Translations under genes and position numbers: made by a program
Assembly: GCA_016194625.1 (NCBI GenBank)
Contig: JACQBB010000204.1
Location: 1 to 8,854 of the forward strand
Length of the DNA stretch: 8,854 nucleotides
Reading direction: 5' to 3'
From: Elusimicrobiota bacterium
GTDB taxonomy: Bacteria > Elusimicrobiota > Elusimicrobia > UBA1565 > UBA9628
Notes under the pieces: model-generated
What the model was told of the DNA's origin: nothing
Seen by the model: the letters and a program-made list of their open reading frames with translations, nothing else
Database searches by the model: none
Shown here: in pieces, positions 1-5,574 of the stretch
Position numbering within the stretch: the stretch's first letter is position 1
Layout: each line of letters begins with the position of its first letter

Positions 1-797
1 ATGTCCTTGGCCATCGCGGGAACGAGCGTGTGCGGGTGCAGGACCTTGCCGCCGTAGTAGGCGAGCTCGCAGGCCTCGGCGAAGCTGAGCGAGCCGAGCG
101 GCTTGGCGGTCGGGACGATGCGCGGGTCGGCGGTCATGATGCCGTCGGTGTCCGACCAGATCTGCACCTCCTCGGCGCCCAGCGCCGCGCCCAGGATGGT
201 CGCCGAGTAGTCGGACCCGTTGCGGCCGAGCGTGGTGACGTCGCCGGCGCGCGTGCGGCCGATGAAGCCGGTGACGACGGGTAGCTCGCGGACCGCGCCG
301 AGGGACGCGCGCAGGGCCGCGTCGGCCTCGGGGAGCGGGGTCGCGGAGCCGAAGCGGTCGTCGGTGAGCAGGCCGGCGTCGAAGGCGTCCACCGCGCGCG
401 CGGGCACGCCTTCCTTGGTCAGCGCGGCGGCGACCAGGCGGGCCGACCAGCGCTCGCCGAAGCTGGCCAGCCGGTCGAGCGTGCGCGGCGTGAGCTCCTT
501 GATGAGCGAGATGCCGCGGGCCAGCGCGGCCAGCTCGTCGAACAGCGGCTCCAGCGGCGCGGGGTCGACGCCCAGCTCGGCGGCCGCGGCTCGATGCTGC
601 TTCATCAGCTTCTCGACCTTCGAACGCTCGCCGTCCAGCGCCTCGCGGCCCAGCGCGAGCAGGTCGTCGGTGACGCCGCGGAACGCGGACACCACCAGCA
701 CGGGCTTGCGGGGCGAGCGCGCGCGCGCGATCGCGGCGACGCGACGGATCTTCTCCGCGCCGGCCACGCTCGAGCCGCCGAACTTCATGACGATCAT
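1..797 (-). CDS. lysC: Aspartate kinase, N-terminal 265 residues (3' end beyond the left edge)
   Basis: Aspartokinase phosphorylates aspartate with ATP, the first step towards lysine, threonine, methionine and diaminopimelate, in the cytoplasm. The frame stays open from ATG at 797 to the window edge. Motifs appear in family order: KFGGSSV (residues 5-11) at the nucleotide-binding start, SFGERWSA (112-119), TTLGRNGSD (188-196), WSDTDGIMTADPR (214-226) and YYGGKVLHPHT (247-257). This covers the kinase domain. The C-terminal ACT regulatory domains lie outside, so feedback class cannot be judged, and a bifunctional kinase/homoserine dehydrogenase cannot be excluded. The start is fixed by an in-frame TAG four codons upstream. 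There is no Shine-Dalgarno; a TAGAAT box ends six bases before the ATG, so the gene may be transcribed as a leaderless message besides read-through from the cytochrome gene 17 bases upstream. Confidence 0.95.
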   Translation of the reverse strand, partial: MIVMKFGGSSVAGAEKIRRVAAIARARSPRKPVLVVSAFRGVTDDLLALGREALDGERSKVEKLMKQHRAAAAELGVDPAPLEPLFDELAALARGISLIKELTPRTLDRLASFGERWSARLVAAALTKEGVPARAVDAFDAGLLTDDRFGSATPLPEADAALRASLGAVRELPVVTGFIGRTRAGDVTTLGRNGSDYSATILGAALGAEEVQIWSDTDGIMTADPRIVPTAKPLGSLSFAEACELAYYGGKVLHPHTLVPAMAKD

Positions 798-803
798 GCG
801 GTC

Positions 804-809
804 ATTCTA
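804..809 (-). promoter_or_regulatory. Putative -10 box of lysC
   Basis: TAGAAT on the minus strand, followed by six bases (GACCGC) and the lysC ATG. It lies just after the stop of the upstream cytochrome gene. No -35 match is visible about 17 bases upstream. The spacing would put the transcription start at or next to the ATG. Confidence 0.45.
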
Positions 810-814
810 CGACA

Positions 815-1627
815 TCAGCGCGCGTCGGCGGGGCGGCCGCCCTTCGGCCAGTCGGCGGCGCGCCCGGGGAAATCGGGGCGGGGCCGGCGGGTGAAGAACT
901 CGGCGACGTCCGCGGCCTCCTGGGCGGACAGCGCCCCCTCGGAGTTCTTCGGCATGTTGCGGCGGACGAAGGCGGCCGCCGTGCTCGTCCGCGCCATCGA
1001 CGCGCCGAGGTTGAACGACAGGGGTCCCCAGAGCGCCGGGTACAGCGCGCCGCCGTCGCCGTCGTCCTGCCCGGAGCCGTCGCGGCCGTGGCAGCGCTCG
1101 CAGCGCAGCGCGTAGACCTTCCGCCCGCGCTCCGCGTCGGGCGCGGCCGGAGCCGGCGCCGGGGCCAGGCCGCGGCCCGCGACCTCGGCGCCTTTCGGCA
1201 CGTCGGCGGACAGCCAGCCGATGTAAGCGAGGATCGCGCGCATCTCCGGGGAGCCCGGAGCGAGCGGCTTGCCGTTGAGAGCGCGCTCGAAGCACTCGTT
1301 CACCCGCTCGGCCAGCGTGACGACCCGTCCCGCGCGCTCGCGGTAGGCCGGATACGCGCGGGACAGGCCGACGAACGGCATCGCCCCGGGCGTGCGTCCG
1401 GCCGCGATGTGGCAGTTCGTGCACGAGAGCCGGCCCGGCGCGTGCTCGGGCAGGAGCGAGCGCGTCTCGACGACCAGGCGCATCCCGAGGCGGATCTCGT
1501 CGCCGGCCGCGCCGTCGGGGATCCGGCTGAACGGCGGCGCCTCGAAGGGGACGGCCGCCTTCCGGCGGCCCGCGGCCGACGCCGGCGCGGCGAGCGCGAC
1601 CAGCGCGAGGAGCGCCGCCGGCCGCAT
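815..1627 (-). CDS. tsdA: TsdA-family dihaem cytochrome c (thiosulfate dehydrogenase / tetrathionate reductase type)
   Basis: Probable periplasmic dihaem cytochrome that oxidises two thiosulfates to tetrathionate, or runs the reverse reaction. Residues 1-18 form a Sec signal peptide with likely cleavage at ASA|AG. Two haem c sites are visible: CTNCH (69-73) and CERCH (176-180). Between them, ERVNECFERALNGK (107-120) carries Cys112, about 40 residues after the first haem His. That matches the unusual Cys ligand of the active-site haem in Allochromatium TsdA (about 43 residues). After the second haem, RRNMPKN places Met225 45 residues past His180, the same spacing as Met209 in that enzyme; the residue before it is Asn instead of Lys208. 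PFVGLSRAYPAYR and the RPDFPG..ADWPKGG tail are also family-like. No tsdB partner is adjacent. The start lies 8 bases after the DUF4404-like gene, implying co-transcription. Direction of catalysis and substrate are inferred from family only. Confidence 0.8.
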   Translation of the reverse strand: MRPAALLALVALAAPASAAGRRKAAVPFEAPPFSRIPDGAAGDEIRLGMRLVVETRSLLPEHAPGRLSCTNCHIAAGRTPGAMPFVGLSRAYPAYRERAGRVVTLAERVNECFERALNGKPLAPGSPEMRAILAYIGWLSADVPKGAEVAGRGLAPAPAPAAPDAERGRKVYALRCERCHGRDGSGQDDGDGGALYPALWGPLSFNLGASMARTSTAAAFVRRNMPKNSEGALSAQEAADVAEFFTRRPRPDFPGRAADWPKGGRPADAR

Positions 1628-1635
1628 CCGGAGGG

Positions 1636-1902
1636 TCAGATCCCCAGGGAGGACAGCTCGCGGCAGATCTCGAGGATCGCGGCGGCGATCTTCGGGTGGG
1701 TGGTCTCGAGCTCCTCGGCGGAGTGCTCCAGGCCCTGCAGCGCCGTCTTCAGAAGCTTCGGCGAACGCGCCTTGCGCGAGGCCTCGTGACGCGCGGCGGC
1801 GGCGAAGCCCGCGGCGCTCGTCGCTTTCTCGGCGTGGGGCTTGCCGACCTTCTTCAGTTCCTTCTGCAGGTCGACGATCTTCAGCAGGGTCTCATCGAGC
1901 AT
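1636..1902 (-). CDS. Small DUF4404-like protein
   Basis: An 88-residue soluble protein of unknown function. It has no signal peptide or membrane segment and is largely predicted helix with many Ala, Glu, Lys and Leu. The C-terminus, HPKIAAAILEICRELSSLGI (69-88), matches what I recall of DUF4404 proteins, which end in HP, a helix, and L..(M/L)GI; their length is also 80 to 90 residues. The middle (residues 20-50) is Lys/Arg-rich and fits less well. It is the first gene of the minus-strand cluster, with tsdA 8 bases downstream. This is the one gene here with a classical leader: GGAGAGGT lies about five bases before the ATG and a TATAAT box lies further upstream. A role linked to the cytochrome is possible from position alone; nothing in the sequence shows it. 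Confidence 0.7.
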   Translation of the reverse strand: MLDETLLKIVDLQKELKKVGKPHAEKATSAAGFAAAARHEASRKARSPKLLKTALQGLEHSAEELETTHPKIAAAILEICRELSSLGI

Positions 1903-1907
1903 GGGCC

Positions 1908-1915
1908 ACCTCTCC
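1908..1915 (-). promoter_or_regulatory. Shine-Dalgarno site of the DUF4404-like gene
   Basis: GGAGAGGT on the minus strand, about five bases before the ATG at 1902. It is the only strong ribosome-binding site I can see in the window and contrasts with the SD-less starts of most other genes. Confidence 0.6.
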
Positions 1916-1919
1916 GGGC

Positions 1920-1947
1920 ATTATATATGATGTCGCATGCGCCGCAA
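1920..1947 (-). promoter_or_regulatory. Sigma70-type promoter of the DUF4404-like/tsdA/lysC cluster
   Basis: On the minus strand TTGCGG (1947-1942) is separated by 16 bases from a perfect TATAAT (1925-1920). The -10 ends 17 bases before the ATG at 1902, leaving room for a very short leader holding part or all of the GGAGAGGT ribosome site. The -35 lies inside the first codons of the divergent hydrolase gene, so the two transcription starts should interfere. Confidence 0.55.
1926..1931 (+). promoter_or_regulatory. Putative -10 box of the hydrolase gene
   Basis: TATGAT, five of six matches to TATAAT, followed by five bases (GTCGC) and the ATG at 1937. No -35 is visible and there is no Shine-Dalgarno, so the transcript would start at or near the ATG. 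The box overlaps the AT run that also forms the minus-strand TATAAT. Confidence 0.45.
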
Positions 1948-2851
1948 GTCCCTCGTCGCCCTCGCCTGCGTCGGCGCCCTGTCCGCGGTCTCGCTGGGCG
2001 CGCTGCGCCTGTACCCGTTCGAGCTCGTCGTCGCCTGGCGCGTCGCCGCGCTGCGCTGGTCGGGCGCGCGCCGCGTCGACGCCGGCCCGCTGAAGGCCTG
2101 GGCGCGCGATTCGTGCGCGCCCGGCGCGCCGTGCCGCTGCGTCGCGCTGGTCCACGGCCTGGGCGACTCCGCGTTGACCTGGGACAAGCTGCTGCGCGAC
2201 CCGCGCGCCCGCGCGCCGGGCCTGCGCGTGCTCGCGCTCGACATGCCCGGCACCGACGGCTCGCCCGCGCCCGCCGACCCGTCGGGCTACGCGATCCCGG
2301 CGCAGGCGCGCGCGCTGCGCTCCGCGCTGGAGAGCCGCTGTCCGCGCTGGACCGTCGCCGGCAACAGCCTGGGCGGCTGGACGGCGATGACGCTGGCGCT
2401 GGACTGGCCGCAGGGCGTCTCGGACCTGGTGCTGGCGGACCCGGCGGGCGTCGACGACCCGACCGGCCGCGCCGAGGAGTCGGCGCGCACGCTCGCCGCG
2501 CCGACGCTGGAGTCGCTGAGGGTCTTCAGCGCGCGCGCCCGCTTCGACGCGCCGGACGTCCCCGCGGCCGCGTGGGCCTCGGCGCTGGCCTCGATCGTGC
2601 GCCGCCCGACGCGCGCGACCGTGCTCGCCCTGCGCCGCGAGGACCTGCTCGACCGCCGTCTGGCGGCGCTGAAGGTCCCGGCCGCGATCGTGTGGGGGGA
2701 GGCCGACGGCATCATCCCGCCGTCGGTCGGCGAGCGCCTGCACCGCCTCATCGCGCGCTCGACGCTGGAGCGCGTCCCCCGCTGCGGCCATCTGCCCCAG
2801 CAGGAGTGCCCGGAGCCGGTCGCCCGCGCGCTGTTCGCCGCGCCGCGCTGA
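1937..2851 (+). CDS. Membrane-anchored alpha/beta hydrolase
   Basis: A 304-residue serine hydrolase of the alpha/beta fold; the substrate is not predictable. An N-terminal basic stretch plus hydrophobic segment (about residues 5-22) looks like a signal anchor, placing the catalytic domain outside the cytoplasm. The oxyanion-hole motif is VHGLGDSALTW (72-82, His73-Gly74). The nucleophile elbow is GNSLGG with Ser144. The acid is probably Asp257 in WGEADGIIPP, and the catalytic His is His285 in RCGHLPQQECPE. All triad residues are present, so it should be active. Six Cys in the exported part (60, 66, 68, 135, 283, 291) could form disulfides, which would fit a periplasmic site. It is divergent from the tsdA cluster (34-base gap) and convergent with uvrB. 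ATG 1937 was chosen because it gives the anchor and sits behind TATGAT. Confidence 0.88.
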   Translation: MRRKSLVALACVGALSAVSLGALRLYPFELVVAWRVAALRWSGARRVDAGPLKAWARDSCAPGAPCRCVALVHGLGDSALTWDKLLRDPRARAPGLRVLALDMPGTDGSPAPADPSGYAIPAQARALRSALESRCPRWTVAGNSLGGWTAMTLALDWPQGVSDLVLADPAGVDDPTGRAEESARTLAAPTLESLRVFSARARFDAPDVPAAAWASALASIVRRPTRATVLALRREDLLDRRLAALKVPAAIVWGEADGIIPPSVGERLHRLIARSTLERVPRCGHLPQQECPEPVARALFAAPR

Positions 2852-2864
2852 GGCGGTCGAGCGT

Positions 2865-2878
2865 CCGATCCGGATCGG
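2865..2878. repeat. 14-base perfect palindrome
   Basis: CCGATCCGGATCGG reads the same on both strands and lies 14 bases after the hydrolase stop. As RNA it gives a 5-bp stem with a CCGG loop. No T-run follows, so it is not an intrinsic terminator by itself. It may be a protein-binding site or chance in GC-rich DNA. Confidence 0.35.
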
Positions 2879-2912
2879 GAACGGCTCCGCCGTCGAGCTC
2901 GTAGAGGCAGGT

Positions 2913-2941
2913 CATAATCCGCAATATATGCGGATATTATG
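2913..2941. repeat. Inverted repeat (hairpin 1 of the AT-rich patch)
   Basis: Arms CATAATCCGCA and TGCGGATATTATG around the spacer ATATA. The inner seven base pairs (2917-2923 with 2929-2935) are perfect; a two-base insertion separates the outer six (CATAAT/ATTATG). It could be an RNA hairpin or an operator. It resembles the following hairpin in sequence. Confidence 0.55.
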
Positions 2942-2942
2942 G

Positions 2943-2976
2943 CGCTTAATCTCCGCGAAAGATGCGTAGATTAGCG
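2943..2976. repeat. Inverted repeat (hairpin 2 of the AT-rich patch)
   Basis: Arms CGCTTAATCT (2943-2952) and AGATTAGCG (2968-2976), complementary apart from one bulged T, with a 15-base loop. It shares TAATC, CGC, ATGCG and GCGC blocks with the preceding hairpin at an offset of 32 to 34 bases, so the two may be degenerate tandem copies. Confidence 0.5.
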
Positions 2977-2990
2977 CGGATATCCCGCGC
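2974..2990. repeat. Inverted repeat (hairpin 3 of the AT-rich patch)
   Basis: GCGCGG (2974-2979) and CCGCGC (2985-2990) form a perfect six-base stem around ATATC. It overlaps the end of hairpin 2 by three bases, so the two compete. In the uvrB (minus) direction it begins 8 bases past the TAA and could slow or protect that transcript, though no T-run follows it on that strand. Confidence 0.5.
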
Positions 2991-3013
2991 AAATGGGTTT
3001 ATTTGCGTTTTTT
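2988..3013 (+). terminator. Intrinsic terminator for plus-strand transcripts
   Basis: CGCAAAT (2988-2994), loop GGGTTT, ATTTGCG (3001-3007), then six T (3008-3013). This is a perfect 7-bp stem with a 6-base loop and a proper T-run, reading in the hydrolase direction. It overlaps the 3' end of uvrB on the other strand: the uvrB stop is in the stem-loop and the T-run is the complement of AAA AAA lysine codons. The stem has only three GC pairs, so its strength is uncertain. Confidence 0.7.
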
Positions 3014-5002
3014 CTTCGACCGGCTGGCCGACATCGACTTGAGCTCGAACAGCTGGTCGCGCAGGAGGGCGGCGGCCTCGAAGTCGAGGGCGTCGGCCGC
3101 GGCCTTCATCCGGCCCTCGACCTCCTCGACGATCGACGGCAGGTCCTTGGCGGAGAGAGGGCGCTCGGCGTCGCGCAGCAGCATCAGGCCCTCGCGCTTG
3201 GCGTTCGACTGGAACTCCTCGAGCTCCTCGACGGCCTTCACGACGGTCTTCGGCGTGACGCCGTGCTCCTTGTTGTAGGCGAGCTGCTTCTCGCGGCGGC
3301 GGTTCATCTCGTCGAGCGCGCGCTTCATCGAGCCGGTGACCGTGTCGGCGTACAGCACGACCTGGCCGCCGACGTTGCGCGCCGCGCGGCCCGAGATCTG
3401 GATCAAAGTGGTCTCCGAGCGCAGGAAGCCCTCGTGGTCCGCGCCTAATATCGCGACGAGCGAGACCTCGGGCAGGTCCAGGCCCTCGCGCAATAGATTG
3501 ATGCCGACGAGCACGTCGAACGCGCCGGCGCGCAGCTCGCGCAGGATCTCGATGCGCTCCAGGCTGTCGATGTCGGAGTGCAGGTAGCGCGCCTTCACGC
3601 CCTTGGTCAGCAGCCACGACACCAGGTCCTCGGCCGTGCGCTTGGTCAGCGTGGTGACGAGCGCGCGCTCCTTCTTCTTCGCGCGGTCCTTCAGGCGGAC
3701 GAGCAGGTCGTCGAGCTGGCCCTCGCTGGGGACGATCACCGTCTCGGGGTCCACGAGCCCGGTCGGGCGGACGACCATCTCGACGACCTCGCCCTGCGTC
3801 TTCTTGAGCTCGTAGGGCCCGGGCGTGGCCGACACGAAGACGGTCTGTCCCGCCAAGGACTCGAACTCGTCGAACTTGAGCGGGCGGTTGTCCAGCGCCG
3901 ACGGCAGGCGCCAGCCGAAGTCGACCAGCGTCTGCTTGCGCGCGCGGTCGCCCTGGTACATCCCGCCGATCTGCGGCACCGCGACGTGGCTCTCGTCCAC
4001 GACGAGCAGGTAGTCCTTCGGGAAGAAGTCGATCAGGCAGTTCGGGCGCTCGCCCGGCGCGCGCCCCGACAGCGGGCGCGAGTAGTTCTCGATGCCGTGG
4101 CAGAAGCCGATCTCGCGCAGCATCTCGAGGTCGTAGCGCGTGCGCTGCTCGATGCGCTGGGCCTCGAGCAGCTTGCCCCGCGACTGGAAGAAGGCGACGC
4201 GCTCCTTCAGCTCCGCCTCGATCGCGGCGATTGCGCGCGTCCGCTCGGGGCCGTCGGTGACGAAGTGCTTGGCCGGGTACACCCACTCGCGGCGCAGGTC
4301 CTTGAGCTTCGCGCCGGTGAGCGGGTCGAACTCGATCAGCGACTTCACGGCGCCGTCCTCCAGCGTCGCGCGCAGCGCGGTCTCCATGTAGGCGGGGAAC
4401 ACGTCCACGACGCCGCCCTTCATGCGGAACCTGCCGCGGACGAACTCCGTCTCGTTGCGCTCGTAGTGGATGCCGACCAGGCGCTCGGCGAACTCGTCGC
4501 GCGAGACCTTCCAGCCGACCTCGAGCGGGACCGCGCGCTTCTCGTACTGGTCCGGCGAGCCGATGTTGTAGATGCAGGACACCGACGCGACCACGATCAC
4601 GTCCTTGCGCGACATCAGCGAGCTGGTCGCCTTCAGGCGCAGGCGGTCGATGCGGTCGTTGATCGAGGAGTCCTTCTCGATGAAGGTGTCGGTCGAGGGG
4701 ACGTAGGCCTCGGGCTGGTAGTAGTCGTAGTACGAGATGAAGAACTCGACGGCGTTGTCGGGGAAGAACGCCTTGAACTCGGCGTACAGCTGGGCGGCGA
4801 GCACCTTGTTCGGCGACATCACGAGCGTCGGGCGGTCCAGGCGCGAGATCGCGTTGGCGATCGCGAAGGTCTTGCCGGAGCCGGTGACGCCGAGCAGCGT
4901 CTGCGCGGGCGCGCCCTCCCGGAGGCGGGAGACCAGCGCGTCGATGGCGCCGGGCTGGTCGCCGGCGGGCGCGAAGTCGCTGCGGAGGCGGAACAGGCCC
5001 AT
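2999..5002 (-). CDS. uvrB: Excinuclease ABC subunit B (UvrB)
   Basis: Damage-verifying helicase-like subunit of UvrABC nucleotide excision repair; it loads with UvrA and recruits UvrC. The 667-residue length is normal. The order is DQPGAI (15-20), Walker A GVTGSGKT (38-45), the aromatic beta-hairpin YYDYYQPEAYVPSTDTF (91-107), DESHVAVPQ (336-344), VSATPGPYE (390-398), GINLLREGLDLPEVSL (500-515), GRAARN (538-543), and a UVR domain at about 623-657 that contacts UvrC. The tail KKKRK is basic. Family-consensus ILDADKEG reads ILGADHEG here (517-524), and QTIGRAAR reads QISGRAAR. ATG 5002 is chosen because MGLFRLRSDFAPAGDQP is the usual start; further upstream the frame has no family similarity. 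It begins 8 bases after the stop of the pilin-like gene, with no Shine-Dalgarno of its own, so translation is probably coupled. Confidence 0.98.
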   Translation of the reverse strand: MGLFRLRSDFAPAGDQPGAIDALVSRLREGAPAQTLLGVTGSGKTFAIANAISRLDRPTLVMSPNKVLAAQLYAEFKAFFPDNAVEFFISYYDYYQPEAYVPSTDTFIEKDSSINDRIDRLRLKATSSLMSRKDVIVVASVSCIYNIGSPDQYEKRAVPLEVGWKVSRDEFAERLVGIHYERNETEFVRGRFRMKGGVVDVFPAYMETALRATLEDGAVKSLIEFDPLTGAKLKDLRREWVYPAKHFVTDGPERTRAIAAIEAELKERVAFFQSRGKLLEAQRIEQRTRYDLEMLREIGFCHGIENYSRPLSGRAPGERPNCLIDFFPKDYLLVVDESHVAVPQIGGMYQGDRARKQTLVDFGWRLPSALDNRPLKFDEFESLAGQTVFVSATPGPYELKKTQGEVVEMVVRPTGLVDPETVIVPSEGQLDDLLVRLKDRAKKKERALVTTLTKRTAEDLVSWLLTKGVKARYLHSDIDSLERIEILRELRAGAFDVLVGINLLREGLDLPEVSLVAILGADHEGFLRSETTLIQISGRAARNVGGQVVLYADTVTGSMKRALDEMNRRREKQLAYNKEHGVTPKTVVKAVEELEEFQSNAKREGLMLLRDAERPLSAKDLPSIVEEVEGRMKAAADALDFEAAALLRDQLFELKSMSASRSKKKRK

Positions 5003-5010
5003 GGCGCGGC

Positions 5011-5511
5011 TCAGCGGCCGTTCGGCGGGAGGACCGGGGCGCCCGGGTCCGGCAGGGCGGACCGGCCGGGCTCGGCGAGCATCTTGGGCGCCGCGCGCGG
5101 GGTGAACTCCGGCGGCGGGCCCTTGATCTTCATCAGCGTGCGGTCCTTGTCGAGGACGTTGACCTCGATCTTGAACTTGGCGCCCTCGTCGACCACGGTG
5201 ATCGTGTTCAGGTCCACGTGGGCGGCCAGCCGGGCGCGCACCGCGTCGCGCTGGCCGCTGGAGGCCAGCAGCGTCTCCAGGTCGCCGGCGTACGAGCCGT
5301 GCGCCTTCATGTAGTCGGTCTGCAGGCCGTACAGCTTCAGCACGTCGTTCATCGCGTCGAAGCGCAGGCGGGCGAGCTCCCTCTGCGGCTTCAGCCACAC
5401 CCAGTAGCCGCCGAACGCGCCGAGCGCGCCGACGGCGAGGCCCGCCCCCATCGCGATCAGGGTGTTGCGGTGGGTGAGGCGTTCCTTCCAGCCGAGCTTC
5501 GGCGCGTCCAT
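5011..5511 (-). CDS. Single-pass, pilin-like membrane protein
   Basis: A 166-residue protein I do not recognise. Residues 1-16 are polar and basic; 17-40 form one Gly/Ala-rich membrane helix ending in YWVWLKP. A helical stretch follows (42-85, with DVLKLYGLQTDYMKAHGSY and DLETLLAS). A likely beta-rich segment comes next (97-130, DLNTITVV...KFKIEVNVLDKDRT), then a proline-rich tail. A membrane helix followed by an amphipathic helix, a Gly-x-Tyr turn and strands recalls type IV pilins and pseudopilins. However, no prepilin peptidase site (G before FTLIE) is present, so it may be an unprocessed pilin-like anchor. The longer frame upstream was rejected because it runs antisense through the aldo/keto reductase; ATG 5511 sits six bases behind CATAAT. 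It is 8 bases upstream of uvrB, probably in the same operon; a link to repair is not evident. Confidence 0.75.
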   Translation of the reverse strand: MDAPKLGWKERLTHRNTLIAMGAGLAVGALGAFGGYWVWLKPQRELARLRFDAMNDVLKLYGLQTDYMKAHGSYAGDLETLLASSGQRDAVRARLAAHVDLNTITVVDEGAKFKIEVNVLDKDRTLMKIKGPPPEFTPRAAPKMLAEPGRSALPDPGAPVLPPNGR

Positions 5512-5517
5512 CCCGTC

Positions 5518-5546
5518 ATTATGGAACGGACGGCCGTCCCTGTCAA
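5518..5546 (-). promoter_or_regulatory. Sigma70 promoter of the pilin-like gene/uvrB operon
   Basis: A perfect TTGACA (5546-5541) and CATAAT (5523-5518), with the ideal 17-base spacer. The -10 ends six bases before the ATG at 5511, which predicts a leaderless or nearly leaderless transcript. It is the best promoter in the window. I see no LexA-type box overlapping it. Confidence 0.75.
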
Positions 5547-5568
5547 GCGCGCGGGCGTGTGCTAGGAT
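5540..5568 (+). promoter_or_regulatory. Promoter of the aldo/keto reductase gene
   Basis: CTGTCA (5540-5545, four of six matches to the -35 consensus), 17 bases, then TAGGAT (5563-5568), six bases before the GTG at 5575. Its -35 overlaps the -35 of the divergent uvrB-operon promoter, so RNA polymerase should not occupy both at once. AGGA inside the -10 could alternatively act as a ribosome site. Confidence 0.55.
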
Positions 5569-5574
5569 ACGCGC

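Noticed and set aside
719..734. Alternating GC run (also near 8526-8536) as a functional repeat
   Set aside because: Both lie inside coding frames encoding Ala/Arg runs and are typical of GC-rich codon use.
1937..1975. Lipoprotein signal (Cys11) at the hydrolase N-terminus
   Set aside because: The sequence before the Cys is A-L-A and the hydrophobic part ahead of it is only a few residues; a signal anchor explains the segment better.
2913..2941. dif-like (XerC/XerD) recombination site
   Set aside because: It has CATAAT/ATTATG arms, but these are the outer parts around a TCCGCA/TGCGGA core. In dif the CATAA/TTATG arms flank the 6-base centre directly.
2928..2973. Tiny plus-strand frames at ATG 2928 (13 codons) and ATG 2939 (11 codons), each behind a -10-like box
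   Set aside because: Very short, no ribosome site, AT-rich unlike coding DNA here, and inside the hairpin array; both start codons lie in the repeats.
3578..5314. Plus-strand open frame of 578 codons antisense to uvrB
   Set aside because: It mirrors a confident uvrB gene. Long antisense frames are expected in GC-rich DNA, and the product is Arg/Leu/Val-rich without any motif.
5512..5574. LexA/SOS box controlling uvrB
   Set aside because: I see no CTGT-N8-ACAG-like palindrome in the gap. CTGT at 5540 has no partner, though SOS boxes in unknown phyla can differ.
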